NCBI GenBank assembly: GCA_016929065.1
Contig: JAFGJO010000034.1
Coordinates: 1-64,000 of the forward strand
Origin: Spirochaetales bacterium
GTDB taxonomy: Bacteria; Spirochaetota; Spirochaetia; SZUA-6; RPPD01
Direction: 5' to 3'
DNA length: 64,000 nt
The translations under genes were made by a program, and so were the position numbers. Within the stretch, counting starts at the first letter, position 1. Each line of letters opens with the position of its first letter. A model generated the notes under the pieces. The model searched no databases and was not told where the DNA came from. It was given only the letters and a program-made list of their open reading frames with translations. Shown piece after piece: positions 34,455-44,780 of the stretch.

Positions 34455-34526
34455 TGGGACGTCGGCAAGCGGTAAGCCACCGGGTTTTGGTTCCGGCATT
34501 CGCAGGTTCGAATCCTGCCGTCCCAG
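34455..34526 (+). tRNA. tRNA-Gln (UUG anticodon)
   Basis: A 72-nt cloverleaf. The acceptor arms TGGGACG and CGTCCCA pair perfectly. The anticodon stem CCGGG/TCCGG encloses the loop TTTTGGT, giving anticodon TTG. The T arm is GCAGG-TTCGAAT-CCTGC. The discriminator is G and no CCA is encoded. It sits directly before rplY, an arrangement shared with several spirochaetes. Confidence 0.96.
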
Positions 34527-34577
34527 CTAGTCAACGGAGAACAAAGAATAAAATTTACCGGAAGGCAGGGATAAATT

Positions 34578-35216
34578 ATGGATAAAATGACTCTCACAGT
34601 AGCAGAGCGGGAAAAAGGAAAAAAAGGCGATACAGGAAGACTGCGCCGGTCAGGAAAAATCCCCGCGATTGTATATGGAGGTGAAGAGCCCATTGCAATT
34701 GCAGTTGATGAAAATGAATTTTCACACAAATTCAGGGTTATATCTGAAAATATCATCATCAGCCTTGATTTGGGAAAACAAAAGATCGATGTTCTGGTAA
34801 AAGACTACCAGGAAGATCTTTTGAAAAACAAGATCATGCATCTGGATTTTTATGCGATCGATAAAAACCGAACGCTGAAGACTCACGTCCCTCTGCATCT
34901 TAATGGAAACGCAGTAGGCCAGAAGGAGGGCGGAATTCTCGAACACCTTCTTCATGAAGTTGAAGTTGAGTGTCTGCCCGGCAATATTCCTGCGACAATT
35001 ACTATCGATATTTCAAATCTTGCCATTCACGAGTCAATACATGTGAGCGATCTCCCACCGATGGAAGGGGTGCGCTTCTGCAATCCTGCAGACCAGGTTA
35101 TTTGTCACATCATCGTGAAGGCTGTTATTGAAGAAGCTTCCGCAACAGAGGCTGTTGAAGGCGCTGAAGTGGCTGCAGCTGAAGCTGCGCAGGATAATCA
35201 AAAAACCGAGGAGTAA
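34578..35216 (+). CDS. rplY: Ribosomal protein L25/general stress protein Ctc
   Basis: Binds 5S rRNA. The 212-residue long (TL5/Ctc) form has the N-terminal L25 domain (GDTGRLRRSGKIPAIVYGG) and a C-terminal domain (VEVECLPGNIPATITIDIS), then an Ala/Glu-rich tail. Its stop is three bases before the likely pth start, and the end of the gene supplies the pth ribosome binding site. Confidence 0.95.
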   Translation: MDKMTLTVAEREKGKKGDTGRLRRSGKIPAIVYGGEEPIAIAVDENEFSHKFRVISENIIISLDLGKQKIDVLVKDYQEDLLKNKIMHLDFYAIDKNRTLKTHVPLHLNGNAVGQKEGGILEHLLHEVEVECLPGNIPATITIDISNLAIHESIHVSDLPPMEGVRFCNPADQVICHIIVKAVIEEASATEAVEGAEVAAAEAAQDNQKTEE

Positions 35217-35219
35217 TAT

Positions 35220-35819
35220 CTGCCATATGTAATCATCGGGTTGGGAAATCCCGGAGATGAATACGCAACTCACCGGCATAACATTGGTTTTCACGTTGTT
35301 GATTTTATAGCTGAAAAATGCGGTATTTCTTTCAGAAAGCCGCATTTTTACAGTAATTATTTACTGGCTGAATGTGTCTATCGGAGAAAGTCTTTTTTTC
35401 TGGTAAAACCTATGACCTTTATGAATCGTTCCGGTGAAGTACTGAAAAGCGTGCTACAGCAAACAAAAACCTCTTTTGAAAATGTAATAATTGTTTTTGA
35501 CAATCTGGATCTTGAGCTTGGTACGATCAAATTGAAAATCAAGGGATCTTCGGGCGGACATAACGGACTTGAATCGTTGATTGCATCTGCAAAAACTGAA
35601 AATATCAAGCGTCTTGGTATTGGAATTGGCCGGCCCAAACATAAAGGTGATGTCATCAGTTATGTACTTGGAACACCCGAACGTCATGATGCAGCGATCC
35701 TGGCAGGAGCGGTAAAACGGGCTGCTCTCGAACTGCTGAATTTATCCAACCAGACACTTGTTCAGGTCATGAACCAGATCAACCGCCGAAATAACGAAGA
35801 TGATCCGCAAAAAGATTGA
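35220..35819 (+). CDS. pth: Peptidyl-tRNA hydrolase, probable CTG start
   Basis: Releases tRNA from peptidyl-tRNA. Starting at CTG gives MPYVIIGLGNPGDEY, a complete first strand, and places Asn10 and His20 exactly as in E. coli Pth. GAGGAG is six bases before that CTG. The next usable start is TTG at 35241, which would cut off the first strand; no ATG or GTG exists between the rplY stop and there. FLVKPMTFMNRSG, FDNLDLELG and GSSGGHNGL are also present. The gene overlaps tilS by 20 bp. Confidence 0.9.
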   Translation: MPYVIIGLGNPGDEYATHRHNIGFHVVDFIAEKCGISFRKPHFYSNYLLAECVYRRKSFFLVKPMTFMNRSGEVLKSVLQQTKTSFENVIIVFDNLDLELGTIKLKIKGSSGGHNGLESLIASAKTENIKRLGIGIGRPKHKGDVISYVLGTPERHDAAILAGAVKRAALELLNLSNQTLVQVMNQINRRNNEDDPQKD

Positions 35820-37200
35820 ATATTTTTTTAACATACACAAATTTCTTCAACACTCCAGGATACTGGTGGCATATTCAGGCGGGCCGGATTCCACAGCTTT
35901 GCTGTTTTTGCTGAAAGAACTGCAAACCATGTACAATTTAAAGCTTGCCTGTGCATATGTTGACCATGGAATCCGGTCACCATCAGAAAGCAGAAAAGAG
36001 CGGGATCTAGTCAGACAAAATTGCGGAAATCTTGATATTCCCTGTTATTATCATGATATTCCCTTTGGAGAGCTTGCGGTGCTGAAGAAAAAAACCGGAA
36101 GAAGCATGGAAGAACTCGCACGTGAGAAACGGTATTCTTTTTTTAACGAGCTTCAGGCGGATTTTCCTCATACTGCTGTTGCGACAGGACATACAGCTGA
36201 TGATCAGCTTGAAACCATTTTCATGAGGCTGTGCCAGGGATCCGGTCCTGCCGGTTTACAGGGAATACAGCCTGTCTCCCGGTCAATCATGCGGCCTCTT
36301 CTGGACTGCTCGCGTAAAGAAATTCTTGATTATTTGACCGGAAACAAAATATGCTATTCAACCGATTCAAGCAATCTGGAAACGGTATATCTGCGCAATA
36401 AAATACGGCATTTGCTCGTTCCAGTCGTGAAAGAGATTTTTCCCGGTATTCGGCGGAGCATGGAATCGGTCTCTGCCAAGATGGCAATGACACAGCAGTT
36501 TATTGAAAAAACCGCCGCAGAAAAGCTTTCCTGGGAATCTGCACAAAATGGCTATTGCATCAGAAAAGATATTTTTTTTAAGGAATCTCCGGCTGTTCGC
36601 CTCGAATCTGTTTACCAAATTTACAGACAATTTTTTAGAAGATTCTGTTCCGATTTGTATTTAAAACAACGGCTTCCCTATAAATTTCTCCTTCCATTGC
36701 TGGGATCGGCCGCAAGGGATGAGAAAAACAGGGTATTCTGCACAGGCCATGGGATAAAATTCAGCACCCGACAGCAATTCCTTTTTTTGGAATCATGTGT
36801 TGTCTCTCCTGTGAAAAAGGATTATGTTATATCTGTTGAAATCGGGAAGCCATTCAGGTTTCAGAATCTTTCAGGAACATTTTCTTGTTCTGAACCGTTA
36901 CAAAAAGAATCTGAAAATGCTGTTTTTATACAAGAAAACGAAATGGTTCCGCCGGTTATTGTACGGTCATGGCACGACGGCGACAGAATTTACCTGGGAT
37001 ATGGACGAAAAAAAATCAAAAAAATATTTCAGGACTGGAAATTAAATAGCGAACAACGGCATTTGATACCGATTGTTGAGGACGAAAAAGGTATTTTGGC
37101 CATTGTGGGCAGATTGTTTGGCGGAAAAAATATTGTCCGGTTTACCAAAAAAGGAGAACGTGTTCAATCCGGAAAAATGCTTGTTCTGGACTTGCACTGA
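35800..37200 (+). CDS. tilS: tRNA(Ile)-lysidine synthase
   Basis: Modifies C34 of the CAU-anticodon tRNA-Ile to lysidine so it reads AUA. The 466-residue protein has the PP-loop ILVAYSGGPDSTALL, VDHGIR, TGHTADDQLETIFMRL and a C-terminal domain ending with KKGERVQSGK. The order pth-tilS-ftsH is a common arrangement. Confidence 0.95.
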   Translation: MIRKKIEYFFNIHKFLQHSRILVAYSGGPDSTALLFLLKELQTMYNLKLACAYVDHGIRSPSESRKERDLVRQNCGNLDIPCYYHDIPFGELAVLKKKTGRSMEELAREKRYSFFNELQADFPHTAVATGHTADDQLETIFMRLCQGSGPAGLQGIQPVSRSIMRPLLDCSRKEILDYLTGNKICYSTDSSNLETVYLRNKIRHLLVPVVKEIFPGIRRSMESVSAKMAMTQQFIEKTAAEKLSWESAQNGYCIRKDIFFKESPAVRLESVYQIYRQFFRRFCSDLYLKQRLPYKFLLPLLGSAARDEKNRVFCTGHGIKFSTRQQFLFLESCVVSPVKKDYVISVEIGKPFRFQNLSGTFSCSEPLQKESENAVFIQENEMVPPVIVRSWHDGDRIYLGYGRKKIKKIFQDWKLNSEQRHLIPIVEDEKGILAIVGRLFGGKNIVRFTKKGERVQSGKMLVLDLH

Positions 37201-37315
37201 AGTAATAATTTCAATACATTAATAAAAGCAAAGATACATCGATTTATCATACTGTCTACATTGGCCTTTCAGTTGGTAAATAAAATATTTTTCAAACGAT
37301 AGCGGAGAAGTAACA

Positions 37316-39235
37316 TTGGATATGAACAGACAAAATAACGACAATAATAACCCGCAGAACCAGCGCGGAGGAATCGGAAGCCGTCTTACCTTATATATTA
37401 TAATAGGAATAGCAGTTTTTATCTTTGTGTTTATCATAACACAGGACAATACATTCAACCTGGTTGAAACGAATTATTCGCAGTTCCTTACCGACCTTGA
37501 GAAAACCGAATCAGCCGAACGGATTACCAGTGTTGAGTTTTTCCATAACCGCGAAATTATCTACAAGAAGCAGGATGGGACAACCTATAAAACCATTATT
37601 CCAATTGCTGATGAAGAACTCATGAAAGAACTTCGTCAGAAAGAGATAAGTTTTACCGGAAAGCCGCCGTCACTGGGATTCATGGAAATTTTAATAAACA
37701 TTCTTCCATGGATACTAATGATCGGTATATTTATTTTTATGTTCCGACAGCTTCAGGGAAGCGGAAACCGCGCACTTTCGTTCGGCAAAAGCCGTGCCAA
37801 ACGGTATTTTGAGGGAAATGAAAGGATTACGTTTAATGATGTCGCAGGGCAGGAAGAAGCAAAATACGAGCTTGAGGAAGTTGTCCAGTTTTTGAAAAAT
37901 CCGCAGAAGTTCACCAAAATCGGAGCAAAGATCCCAAAGGGTGTTCTGCTTGTCGGCATGCCGGGAACCGGGAAAACACTGCTCGCAAAAGCGATTGCCG
38001 GTGAAGCGAATGTCCCGTTCTTCCACATGTCCGGCTCTGACTTTGTTGAGATGTTTGTCGGTGTCGGCGCAAGCCGGGTCCGCGATCTTTTTGAGCAGGG
38101 AAGAAAAAGCGCGCCTTGTATTCTTTTTATCGATGAACTTGATGCAGTGGGCCGAACCCGCGGCGCAGGTTACGGCGGCGGCCATGATGAACGCGAACAA
38201 ACGCTGAACCAGCTGCTGGTTGAAATGGACGGTTTTGACACAAAAGTAGGCGTTATTATTGTTGCAGCCACAAACAGGCCCGATGTACTGGATCCTGCCT
38301 TGCTGCGACCAGGGAGATTTGACCGGCAGGTTGTCGTGGATATGCCTGATGTGAAGGAACGTGAGGATATCATCAAGATCCACTGTAAAAAAATATCCAT
38401 TGCAACAGACATTGATTTCAACAAGGTTGCCCGGGCGACACCAGGTACCTCTGGCGCTGACCTCTCCAATCTTGTCAATGAAGCTGCCCTGTTTGCCGCC
38501 AGGAAGAACAAGCAGAAAGTTGAAATGGAAGATTTTGAAGAGGCTCGCGACAAGGTTCTTATGGGTGTGGCCAGAAAATCAAAGGTCATTCCGCCGAAAG
38601 AAAAAGAGATGGTCGCATTTCATGAAGCAGGCCATGCTTTACTGCATTATTTTCTTAAAAATGCGGATCCACTGCACAAGGTGACTGTGATCCCTCATGG
38701 ACGGGCTCTCGGTGTGGCCATTTCACTGCCTGAACAGGATAATTACAGCAAGAACAAGGGATGGTTATTGGACAGAATTGTCATTGGTATGGGCGGATAT
38801 GCCGCAGAAAAGATCAGATATAAAGAGAACACAACCGGTGCACAGCAGGATATCGAACAGGGGACCAATATTGCCCGAAGAATGGTCTGTGAATGGGGAA
38901 TGAGTGATGCAATGGGGCCGATTGCATACGGCCAGAAAGAAGAACCGATTTTTATCGGGAAAGAAATTGCACGCCACAAGGACTACTCGGAAGAAACTGC
39001 CAAAAAGATTGATAAAGAAATAAAAGATATTGTGCAGACCTGTCTTGGACAGGCAATGAAGATTCTTACAGACAATAAAGGAAAACTGAAACTGCTTGCG
39101 GAAACCCTTGTAACAGTGGAAACACTGAATGACGACGAAATCAGAAAACTTTTGAATATACCAAAAAAAGTCGATGAAATCGAACAACCAAAAAAAGCTG
39201 TTTCCAGACAAAAAAAGACAGTGGTGAAGAAATAG
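37316..39235 (+). CDS. ftsH: ATP-dependent zinc metalloprotease FtsH
   Basis: Membrane AAA+ protease that degrades misfolded and regulatory membrane proteins. The 639 residues show an N-terminal helix ([18 protein letters not shown]), a periplasmic loop, a second helix ([11 protein letters not shown]), the AAA module with [19 protein letters not shown] and the RPGRFDRQV region, and the protease HEAGH zinc site. TTG start eight bases after GGAG; an ATG two codons later is also possible. The C terminus is Lys-rich. Confidence 0.97.
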   Translation: MDMNRQNNDNNNPQNQRGGIGSRLTLYIIIGIAVFIFVFIITQDNTFNLVETNYSQFLTDLEKTESAERITSVEFFHNREIIYKKQDGTTYKTIIPIADEELMKELRQKEISFTGKPPSLGFMEILINILPWILMIGIFIFMFRQLQGSGNRALSFGKSRAKRYFEGNERITFNDVAGQEEAKYELEEVVQFLKNPQKFTKIGAKIPKGVLLVGMPGTGKTLLAKAIAGEANVPFFHMSGSDFVEMFVGVGASRVRDLFEQGRKSAPCILFIDELDAVGRTRGAGYGGGHDEREQTLNQLLVEMDGFDTKVGVIIVAATNRPDVLDPALLRPGRFDRQVVVDMPDVKEREDIIKIHCKKISIATDIDFNKVARATPGTSGADLSNLVNEAALFAARKNKQKVEMEDFEEARDKVLMGVARKSKVIPPKEKEMVAFHEAGHALLHYFLKNADPLHKVTVIPHGRALGVAISLPEQDNYSKNKGWLLDRIVIGMGGYAAEKIRYKENTTGAQQDIEQGTNIARRMVCEWGMSDAMGPIAYGQKEEPIFIGKEIARHKDYSEETAKKIDKEIKDIVQTCLGQAMKILTDNKGKLKLLAETLVTVETLNDDEIRKLLNIPKKVDEIEQPKKAVSRQKKTVVKK

Positions 39236-39530
39236 TCTGGATACCGGATTCCTGATAGTTAATATTTTTATTTAAGGGATGGGGTGGAGTAAAAGTAATC
39301 TGTATGCAACACAGGAAACTTTGATTCCGCCCTGTTTTTTTAAGTGAAACAGGATTATCCCGTGTTTTTTGTTTAGAATTTTGTTATTATTTGTTACGAT
39401 AAACAGTAGAAATTGTTTATTATTATAAGACTACAAGAATGGTTCCTCTTTATAAAACAAAGAGTGATAATTAATAATGATGATGATGATGATGGCTATG
39501 AAATACTAGTTTATCCCTGGAGTTGAATGT
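39236..39530. other. Intergenic region without a gene
   Basis: A 295-bp A/T-rich gap. It holds an imperfect hairpin (CCTGTTT/AAACAGG, 39331-39353) that could end ftsH transcription, and a short ATG-trinucleotide run near 39477-39492. I see no supported ORF. Confidence 0.6.
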
Positions 39531-41378
39531 ATGAAGATGTCAAAACTGTCAATATTGAATAATAATGGATTTGTTGTATTGTTGTTCTGCTGTATAACAG
39601 GATTATTTTTTTCCTGTAACACCGTCTATGACATCGCACCAGGTTATATTCCGCCGCTGGAGGCTGTTCAAAAAGAAGATATCGAGAAAATGCTTGCACA
39701 GGGGAACTACCTTGATGCAGTTCAGTATATAAACAGAATAGAACGATCCCGAAACGGTTTGTTAAAAGAGGAGCTCGAAAAACTTCGAAATCAAACAATA
39801 GATATGGTAAAGGCAGATTTCCAGTCGAGTATGGATAAAAAGGATTATGAAAAAGCTATTGCATATGTCGATTCAGCGATAAATATCGGCGAACCCGCTT
39901 TATTTCCCGGCTGGTCAGTTAAAAAGCTTCTCATGATGCAGGCAGAACTGCAGGAACAGCAGGGAAATGACTCAGTGGCCGTCCTGACAGCAATCAAGGC
40001 CATGAAACACGAAACGCTTACAAACAGCGAATATTCGCATATATTGGAGCTCGCGACAAAACTGGAAAACAAAACAGCGATCCTCACGGTTATTGCAGAA
40101 ATGGAAAAACGTCATATGCCCATACCCGAACCGGCAAGGGTAATCACCTCGAAAATCACACCAATAAAGAAAGTAATTGACGGAACGGTGACCATATGGG
40201 TGTATAAAGGAATTAAATTTGAAAATGGTGTCGGCATGCCAAACAATATTGTCGGGAGCGGTTTTTTTATTGATCCCCGCGGTTTTATCCTGACCAATTA
40301 CCATGTGATTGAAAGCGAGGTCAATCCCCAATATGAAGGCTATTCACGCCTGTATATCCGGCTCTCCGACATGCCGGACCAGAGAATTCCGGCCCGGGTG
40401 ATATCCTATGACCCAGTTTTTGATTTGGCCCTGCTGAAAACAGAGATTGATCCGAAATACATTTTTAGCTCCATTGGAGAAACATCAATTGATCCGGGTG
40501 ACAAAATAAAGGTGATTGGTTCTCCGGGCGGACTGGAGAATACGGTGACATCCGGTATTGTTTCAGCGACCGGCCGCAGATTTCTACAGCTTGGTGATGC
40601 AATGCAGATCGATGCTCCGGTGAATCCGGGGAACAGCGGCGGACCGATCATTGATGAGGACGGCAGGCTTGTAGGAATTGTTTTTGCCGGGATTGAACAG
40701 TTTGAAGGGCTGAATTTCGGTGTTTCGATTGAATGGATAAACAAAGTTCTGCCCCGCATGTTTCCGGCAAACTCCAAAGACCTCTCTGAATATATTGCTA
40801 CCCCAATTACCCATTACTGGATGGGATGTGCGGTTGAAAAAACCGAAAAAGGGATGGAAATTATTTATGTTGTTCCTGGTGAACCGGCATATAATGCCGG
40901 GCTCCGCGGTGGTGATCTCATCACCGGAATAAACGGGAAAGAATTCAAAACACTTCGGGAGATTCAAAGTCTGATGGTCTCTTATGAGTCAAAAACGCTT
41001 CTTGCAGTGTCCTGTACCCGCGACAATGAGGCATATACTGCCTATATCAGTCTATCACCCCGGCCCCGGGTACCGGTAAGTCTGGCTCTGGAACGTGATT
41101 CCAAGGTCAATGTGATCTATCCACTTTTTGGAATGAAAATAGACAAGGTAGCCGATGAAGTCTGGAACAATCATTATGTTGTGCGAAGGATCATTCCCGG
41201 GTCGTCTGCTGATGAATTGGGGCTTTCAGTGAACGATCCCATATCAATCCGGGAATGGTTTATTCATGAAAAACTGAAGGTTGTCATGATTCAGGTTATG
41301 GTGAAACGAAGAAAACTTGGATTTCTTGAAACGTTCATCCAGTTACTTTCGTTTCTTGAAACAACAAATTTTATCTGA
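39531..41378 (+). CDS. HtrA/Deg-like lipoprotein serine protease with TPR domain
   Basis: A 615-residue envelope protease. The N terminus is a lipoprotein signal (ITGLFFSC, lipid on Cys). Residues about 45-200 are helical repeats (TPR-like). The trypsin-like domain follows with the triad His258 (TNYHVIE), Asp298 (FDLALL) and Ser369 (GNSGGP). A PDZ domain lies at about 430-510 and a second PDZ-like segment to about 600. TPR before the protease is not the common HtrA layout. GGAG upstream gives a fair ribosome binding site. Likely role: periplasmic quality control. Confidence 0.88.
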   Translation: MKMSKLSILNNNGFVVLLFCCITGLFFSCNTVYDIAPGYIPPLEAVQKEDIEKMLAQGNYLDAVQYINRIERSRNGLLKEELEKLRNQTIDMVKADFQSSMDKKDYEKAIAYVDSAINIGEPALFPGWSVKKLLMMQAELQEQQGNDSVAVLTAIKAMKHETLTNSEYSHILELATKLENKTAILTVIAEMEKRHMPIPEPARVITSKITPIKKVIDGTVTIWVYKGIKFENGVGMPNNIVGSGFFIDPRGFILTNYHVIESEVNPQYEGYSRLYIRLSDMPDQRIPARVISYDPVFDLALLKTEIDPKYIFSSIGETSIDPGDKIKVIGSPGGLENTVTSGIVSATGRRFLQLGDAMQIDAPVNPGNSGGPIIDEDGRLVGIVFAGIEQFEGLNFGVSIEWINKVLPRMFPANSKDLSEYIATPITHYWMGCAVEKTEKGMEIIYVVPGEPAYNAGLRGGDLITGINGKEFKTLREIQSLMVSYESKTLLAVSCTRDNEAYTAYISLSPRPRVPVSLALERDSKVNVIYPLFGMKIDKVADEVWNNHYVVRRIIPGSSADELGLSVNDPISIREWFIHEKLKVVMIQVMVKRRKLGFLETFIQLLSFLETTNFI

Positions 41379-41414
41379 CCCGGACAAAACATCTTTTCTT
41401 TTCTGTATAAATGC

Positions 41415-41443
41415 TTGAAATATTCAAATTGGCAAATTACAAT
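41415..41443 (+). promoter_or_regulatory. Promoter of the hybrid kinase gene
   Basis: TTGAAA, 17 bp, TACAAT: five of six matches in each box. Confidence 0.6.
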
Positions 41444-41539
41444 TAATTGAGTAAATATATTTCTTCTAACCGGAAATTGACAGGGGCCAGGCCGTCTGTC
41501 AGCCGTGTTTGATACAAGCAGAGGGGCCCGGCAAACATC

Positions 41540-44164
41540 ATGCATCATATATTGATTGTCGAAGATGAAAAAATAGTTGCAACTGACATCAAATACATGT
41601 TGAAAAAAATTGACATGACCTCTGCCGATATTGCACAGACAGCGACTGACGCATTCGCCAAAATTCAGGAAAAAAAACCGGATATCATTCTTATGGATAT
41701 CAATCTGTCTGGTGAAATTGATGGTGTACAGGCGGCTGAGATTATCCTGAAGGATTACAAAATCCCGGTTATGTATCTGACTGCATATGCTGATGAAAAA
41801 ACAGTGGAACGGGCAAAACATACAGAACCAATCGGATATCTGCTGAAACCTTTTAATGAAATCGAATTAAAGACAAATATCGAGATCGCGCTGTACAAGC
41901 AGAAAATCAATGAGAAACTCCGCAGACAGGAGCTCTGGCTGTCCAGTACGCTGACACGGATCGGACTGGGGATTATCAAGACCGATGCCGGCATGTCTAT
42001 CAGCCTTATGAATAATGTTGCTGAAACGATGATCGGGATGACTTTGGAGAAAGCCGAGGGGAAAAAACTTTCTGAGGTTGTGTCCTTTTTTGATCTGAAA
42101 AAAGAAAAAGCTCTTCCGCTAACGGAGTTAAAGAGCAGTCAGCGCACAGTAAGCATTAAAAACAATGACGGTCAGTATTTACCCATATCACTCACTGTGC
42201 AAAAAGAAGAAAACGATGAGGAAATATCAACAGTCTATTTTTTACAGGACATTTCAGAGAAGCTTGGTGCGGAAAAGAAAATAAGGAGTACTGAGCAACT
42301 TTTGGAACAGACGTTTCAGAGCCTTCAGGACACCCTTTTTATCACCAAGGATGATTTTTCAATAATCAATTGTAATCCGGCAGGTATCCGGTTGTTCGGA
42401 TACTCTGAAAATGAACTGGTCGGGCGGAGCATTTTTTTACTCTGCAATGATGACAGGGAAAAAATAGAACAGCTTCAGCAGATTTGCAGGCAGGAATTGT
42501 TTTACAGCCGGCATGAATTCGAACTGTACAACAGAAATGGTGAACTCATTTCAACCGAGATTACACTCGCGCCGCTGCGTGATGAGAATGAAGCCACGAC
42601 CGGCTGGGTCTTTACCCTTATTGATATCCGTGAGCGGAAAATATATGAAAGAAGGCTCAAGGAAGCAAAGGAAACCGCTGAATCCGCCAGCAGGGCCAAA
42701 TCAGAATTCCTGACAAATATGAGCCATGAATTGCGCACTCCGCTGAACAGTATTATCGGGATGACCGAATTGACTCTGGAGACGAGTCTCTCCAGAGATC
42801 AAAAAGAATATCTCGAGATTGTTCACCAGTCATCACTGTCCTTTCTTGTTTTGTTGAATTCAATCCTTGATTTTTCAAAAATCGAAACCGGAAAAATCGA
42901 ACTTGAAGATACCCTGTTTGATGTGAAAAAAGTTTGTCAGGATGCAATCGATGTCATGAAAGTCCAGGCGTTTAAAAAGGGATTGGGACTGCGGTTACAG
43001 GCCGCGAGTGATGTGCCGGCAACGGTTATTGGCGACCCCCATCGTCTGAATCAGATTATTCTTAATCTGATTGGCAATGCAGTGAAGTTTACCGAAACCG
43101 GATATGTGCGCCTTACGGTACATATTGATTCTGTTATCGACCACAAAGTAACACTGTTGTTTTCTGTTGAAGATACAGGTATTGGAATTCCGGAAGACAA
43201 GCAGGAGACAATTTTCGAGAGCTTCAAGCAGGTTGACGGCTCAACAACACGAAAATACGGAGGGACCGGACTTGGGCTCACCATATCAAAGAAACTTGTA
43301 GAGCTCATGCATGGTATTTTATGGGTTGAATCCCGTGTTCATCACGGGTCAAAATTTTCGTTTACAGCCCTTTTTGGCCTGACAGAGGAAGAGGTCCCTG
43401 AGCTGAAAGGAAAAATACACAATCATGACCAAATAGATGTTTCCGGAAATATGAAAATCCTGGTGGCAGAAGATGATCTGTTTACCCAGAAAATGATTCA
43501 GCGCGCTCTGGAAAAAAGAGGAAATACAGTATTTTGTGTGGATAACGGCAAATCAGCCATTTCACTTCTGCATAAAATAAAATTTGATATTTTACTGCTC
43601 GATATTAACATGCCGGTCATGGACGGGTATGAGACAGCAAAAATAATTCGGGAATCTGATAACAGTCATTCGCTGTCCACGCTGCCGATTATCGCAATTA
43701 CTGCGCATGCCCAGCAAACAGACAGGGAAAAGTGCCTTGCCGCGGGCATGAACGGATATCTGCCGAAGCCGATTCATATTACGGATCTGGTCAGGACAAT
43801 TGAATCCTTTCGCCGGAAAGACAGCACATTGGCACATATTCCGGTAATGGATGATAAAACCAGGAATGAAATTCAGGAAGAGAAATATGACCTGATTGCA
43901 CACGATGATGAAAATATTCATGTTCGTATTGAGAAATATATTGAAGAGGTTCATGCGGCAATAAAGCGGGAGGAACACCACGTGCTTGAACGGCTTGCCG
44001 AATATCTTTTAAATGATGTGAGAGAAGCGGGAATGCACAGGATAATTGATGAGACATTCAAGTTAAAATTGGCAGCTCGGGATGCGACCATGAAGAGAGC
44101 AAAGAGCCTGTTTCTGATAATTAAAAAAGGTATTGAGAATTATTTCATTCAGGAAAAGAAATAA
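41540..44164 (+). CDS. Hybrid sensor histidine kinase (REC-PAS-PAS-HK-REC)
   Basis: An 874-residue cytoplasmic kinase with no membrane segment. Order: receiver domain (1-125, phospho-Asp53 in LMDINLS), two PAS domains (about 135-240 and 250-370), a dimerisation domain with phospho-His396 in MSHELRTPLNSI, an ATPase domain with NLIGNAVKFTE, DTGIGIP and GGTGLGL, a second receiver (about 637-760, LLDINMPVMDG), and a C-terminal helical segment of about 100 residues. That segment is placed like an HPt domain but has no clear HxxKG motif, so it may be a non-phosphorylated remnant. The CheY-like gene 33 bp downstream is its likely partner. Confidence 0.92.
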   Translation: MHHILIVEDEKIVATDIKYMLKKIDMTSADIAQTATDAFAKIQEKKPDIILMDINLSGEIDGVQAAEIILKDYKIPVMYLTAYADEKTVERAKHTEPIGYLLKPFNEIELKTNIEIALYKQKINEKLRRQELWLSSTLTRIGLGIIKTDAGMSISLMNNVAETMIGMTLEKAEGKKLSEVVSFFDLKKEKALPLTELKSSQRTVSIKNNDGQYLPISLTVQKEENDEEISTVYFLQDISEKLGAEKKIRSTEQLLEQTFQSLQDTLFITKDDFSIINCNPAGIRLFGYSENELVGRSIFLLCNDDREKIEQLQQICRQELFYSRHEFELYNRNGELISTEITLAPLRDENEATTGWVFTLIDIRERKIYERRLKEAKETAESASRAKSEFLTNMSHELRTPLNSIIGMTELTLETSLSRDQKEYLEIVHQSSLSFLVLLNSILDFSKIETGKIELEDTLFDVKKVCQDAIDVMKVQAFKKGLGLRLQAASDVPATVIGDPHRLNQIILNLIGNAVKFTETGYVRLTVHIDSVIDHKVTLLFSVEDTGIGIPEDKQETIFESFKQVDGSTTRKYGGTGLGLTISKKLVELMHGILWVESRVHHGSKFSFTALFGLTEEEVPELKGKIHNHDQIDVSGNMKILVAEDDLFTQKMIQRALEKRGNTVFCVDNGKSAISLLHKIKFDILLLDINMPVMDGYETAKIIRESDNSHSLSTLPIIAITAHAQQTDREKCLAAGMNGYLPKPIHITDLVRTIESFRRKDSTLAHIPVMDDKTRNEIQEEKYDLIAHDDENIHVRIEKYIEEVHAAIKREEHHVLERLAEYLLNDVREAGMHRIIDETFKLKLAARDATMKRAKSLFLIIKKGIENYFIQEKK

Positions 44165-44197
44165 TCGTCGAAACAAACAGAAAGGAGATTTTTACGT

Positions 44198-44593
44198 ATG
44201 AGAGTACTTATCGCAGAAGACGACTTTGGAAGCAGAAAATTGCTGCAGAATATACTTGCGGAATACGGAGACTGTGATGTTGCCGTAGATGGAGAAGAAG
44301 CGATCGAAGCGTTCAAGATTGCCTGGAAAGAACAAAAACCCTATGAACTCGTCTGTATGGATATCATGATGCCGAAAGTCAATGGTCAGGAAGCATTGAA
44401 GGCAATTCGTGATTATGAGCGGGATTCCGGCATAAAACCGTCAGAAGAAGCAAAGGTGATCATGACCACAGTGCTTGACGATCCAAAAAATGTCATTGAT
44501 GCATTATATAAGGGCGGGGCATCGGCATATGTGGTAAAACCGATCAACAAGGAAAAATTTCTCAAGGAAATACATGAATTGGGACTGCTGTAG
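44198..44593 (+). CDS. CheY-like single-domain response regulator
   Basis: A 131-residue receiver domain: LIAEDDFGSR acidic pocket, phospho-Asp in VCMDIMMPKVNG, the switch Thr in IMTTVLDD and Lys in YVVKPINKEK. No output domain. AAAGGAG ribosome binding site. It follows the hybrid kinase, whose phosphoryl group it may receive. Confidence 0.93.
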   Translation: MRVLIAEDDFGSRKLLQNILAEYGDCDVAVDGEEAIEAFKIAWKEQKPYELVCMDIMMPKVNGQEALKAIRDYERDSGIKPSEEAKVIMTTVLDDPKNVIDALYKGGASAYVVKPINKEKFLKEIHELGLL

Positions 44594-44630
44594 CCGGATA
44601 GACATTCAAGTATTAATGTCTATCCAGCCG
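44594..44630 (+). terminator. Hairpin after the CheY-like gene
   Basis: GGATAGACATT pairs perfectly with AATGTCTATCC around an 8-nt loop, extended by GCC/GGC. No T run follows, so termination may be weak. Confidence 0.55.
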
Positions 44631-44780
44631 GTCATGGAAAATTACTCTTCTTGAACATTCAGGCGAACTATTTTTTTCACAACTCTATTTTTTCCGGAAA
44701 TGTCCGATAATATATAGGAAGAAATAGAGCATCAGAGCAGGCACGGCAGTTTTTTTCAGCAGAAGAGGAGACCAGGTGAT

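Noticed and set aside
34451-34759. Open frame on the minus strand across the tRNA, ending in a DGRIRTCECRNQ-like peptide
   Set aside because: It is the antisense of tRNA-Gln and the start of rplY; such peptides are a known annotation artefact of tRNA genes.
39475-39495. ATG trinucleotide run as a microsatellite of interest
   Set aside because: Only a few units in A/T-rich DNA; too short to suggest phase variation.
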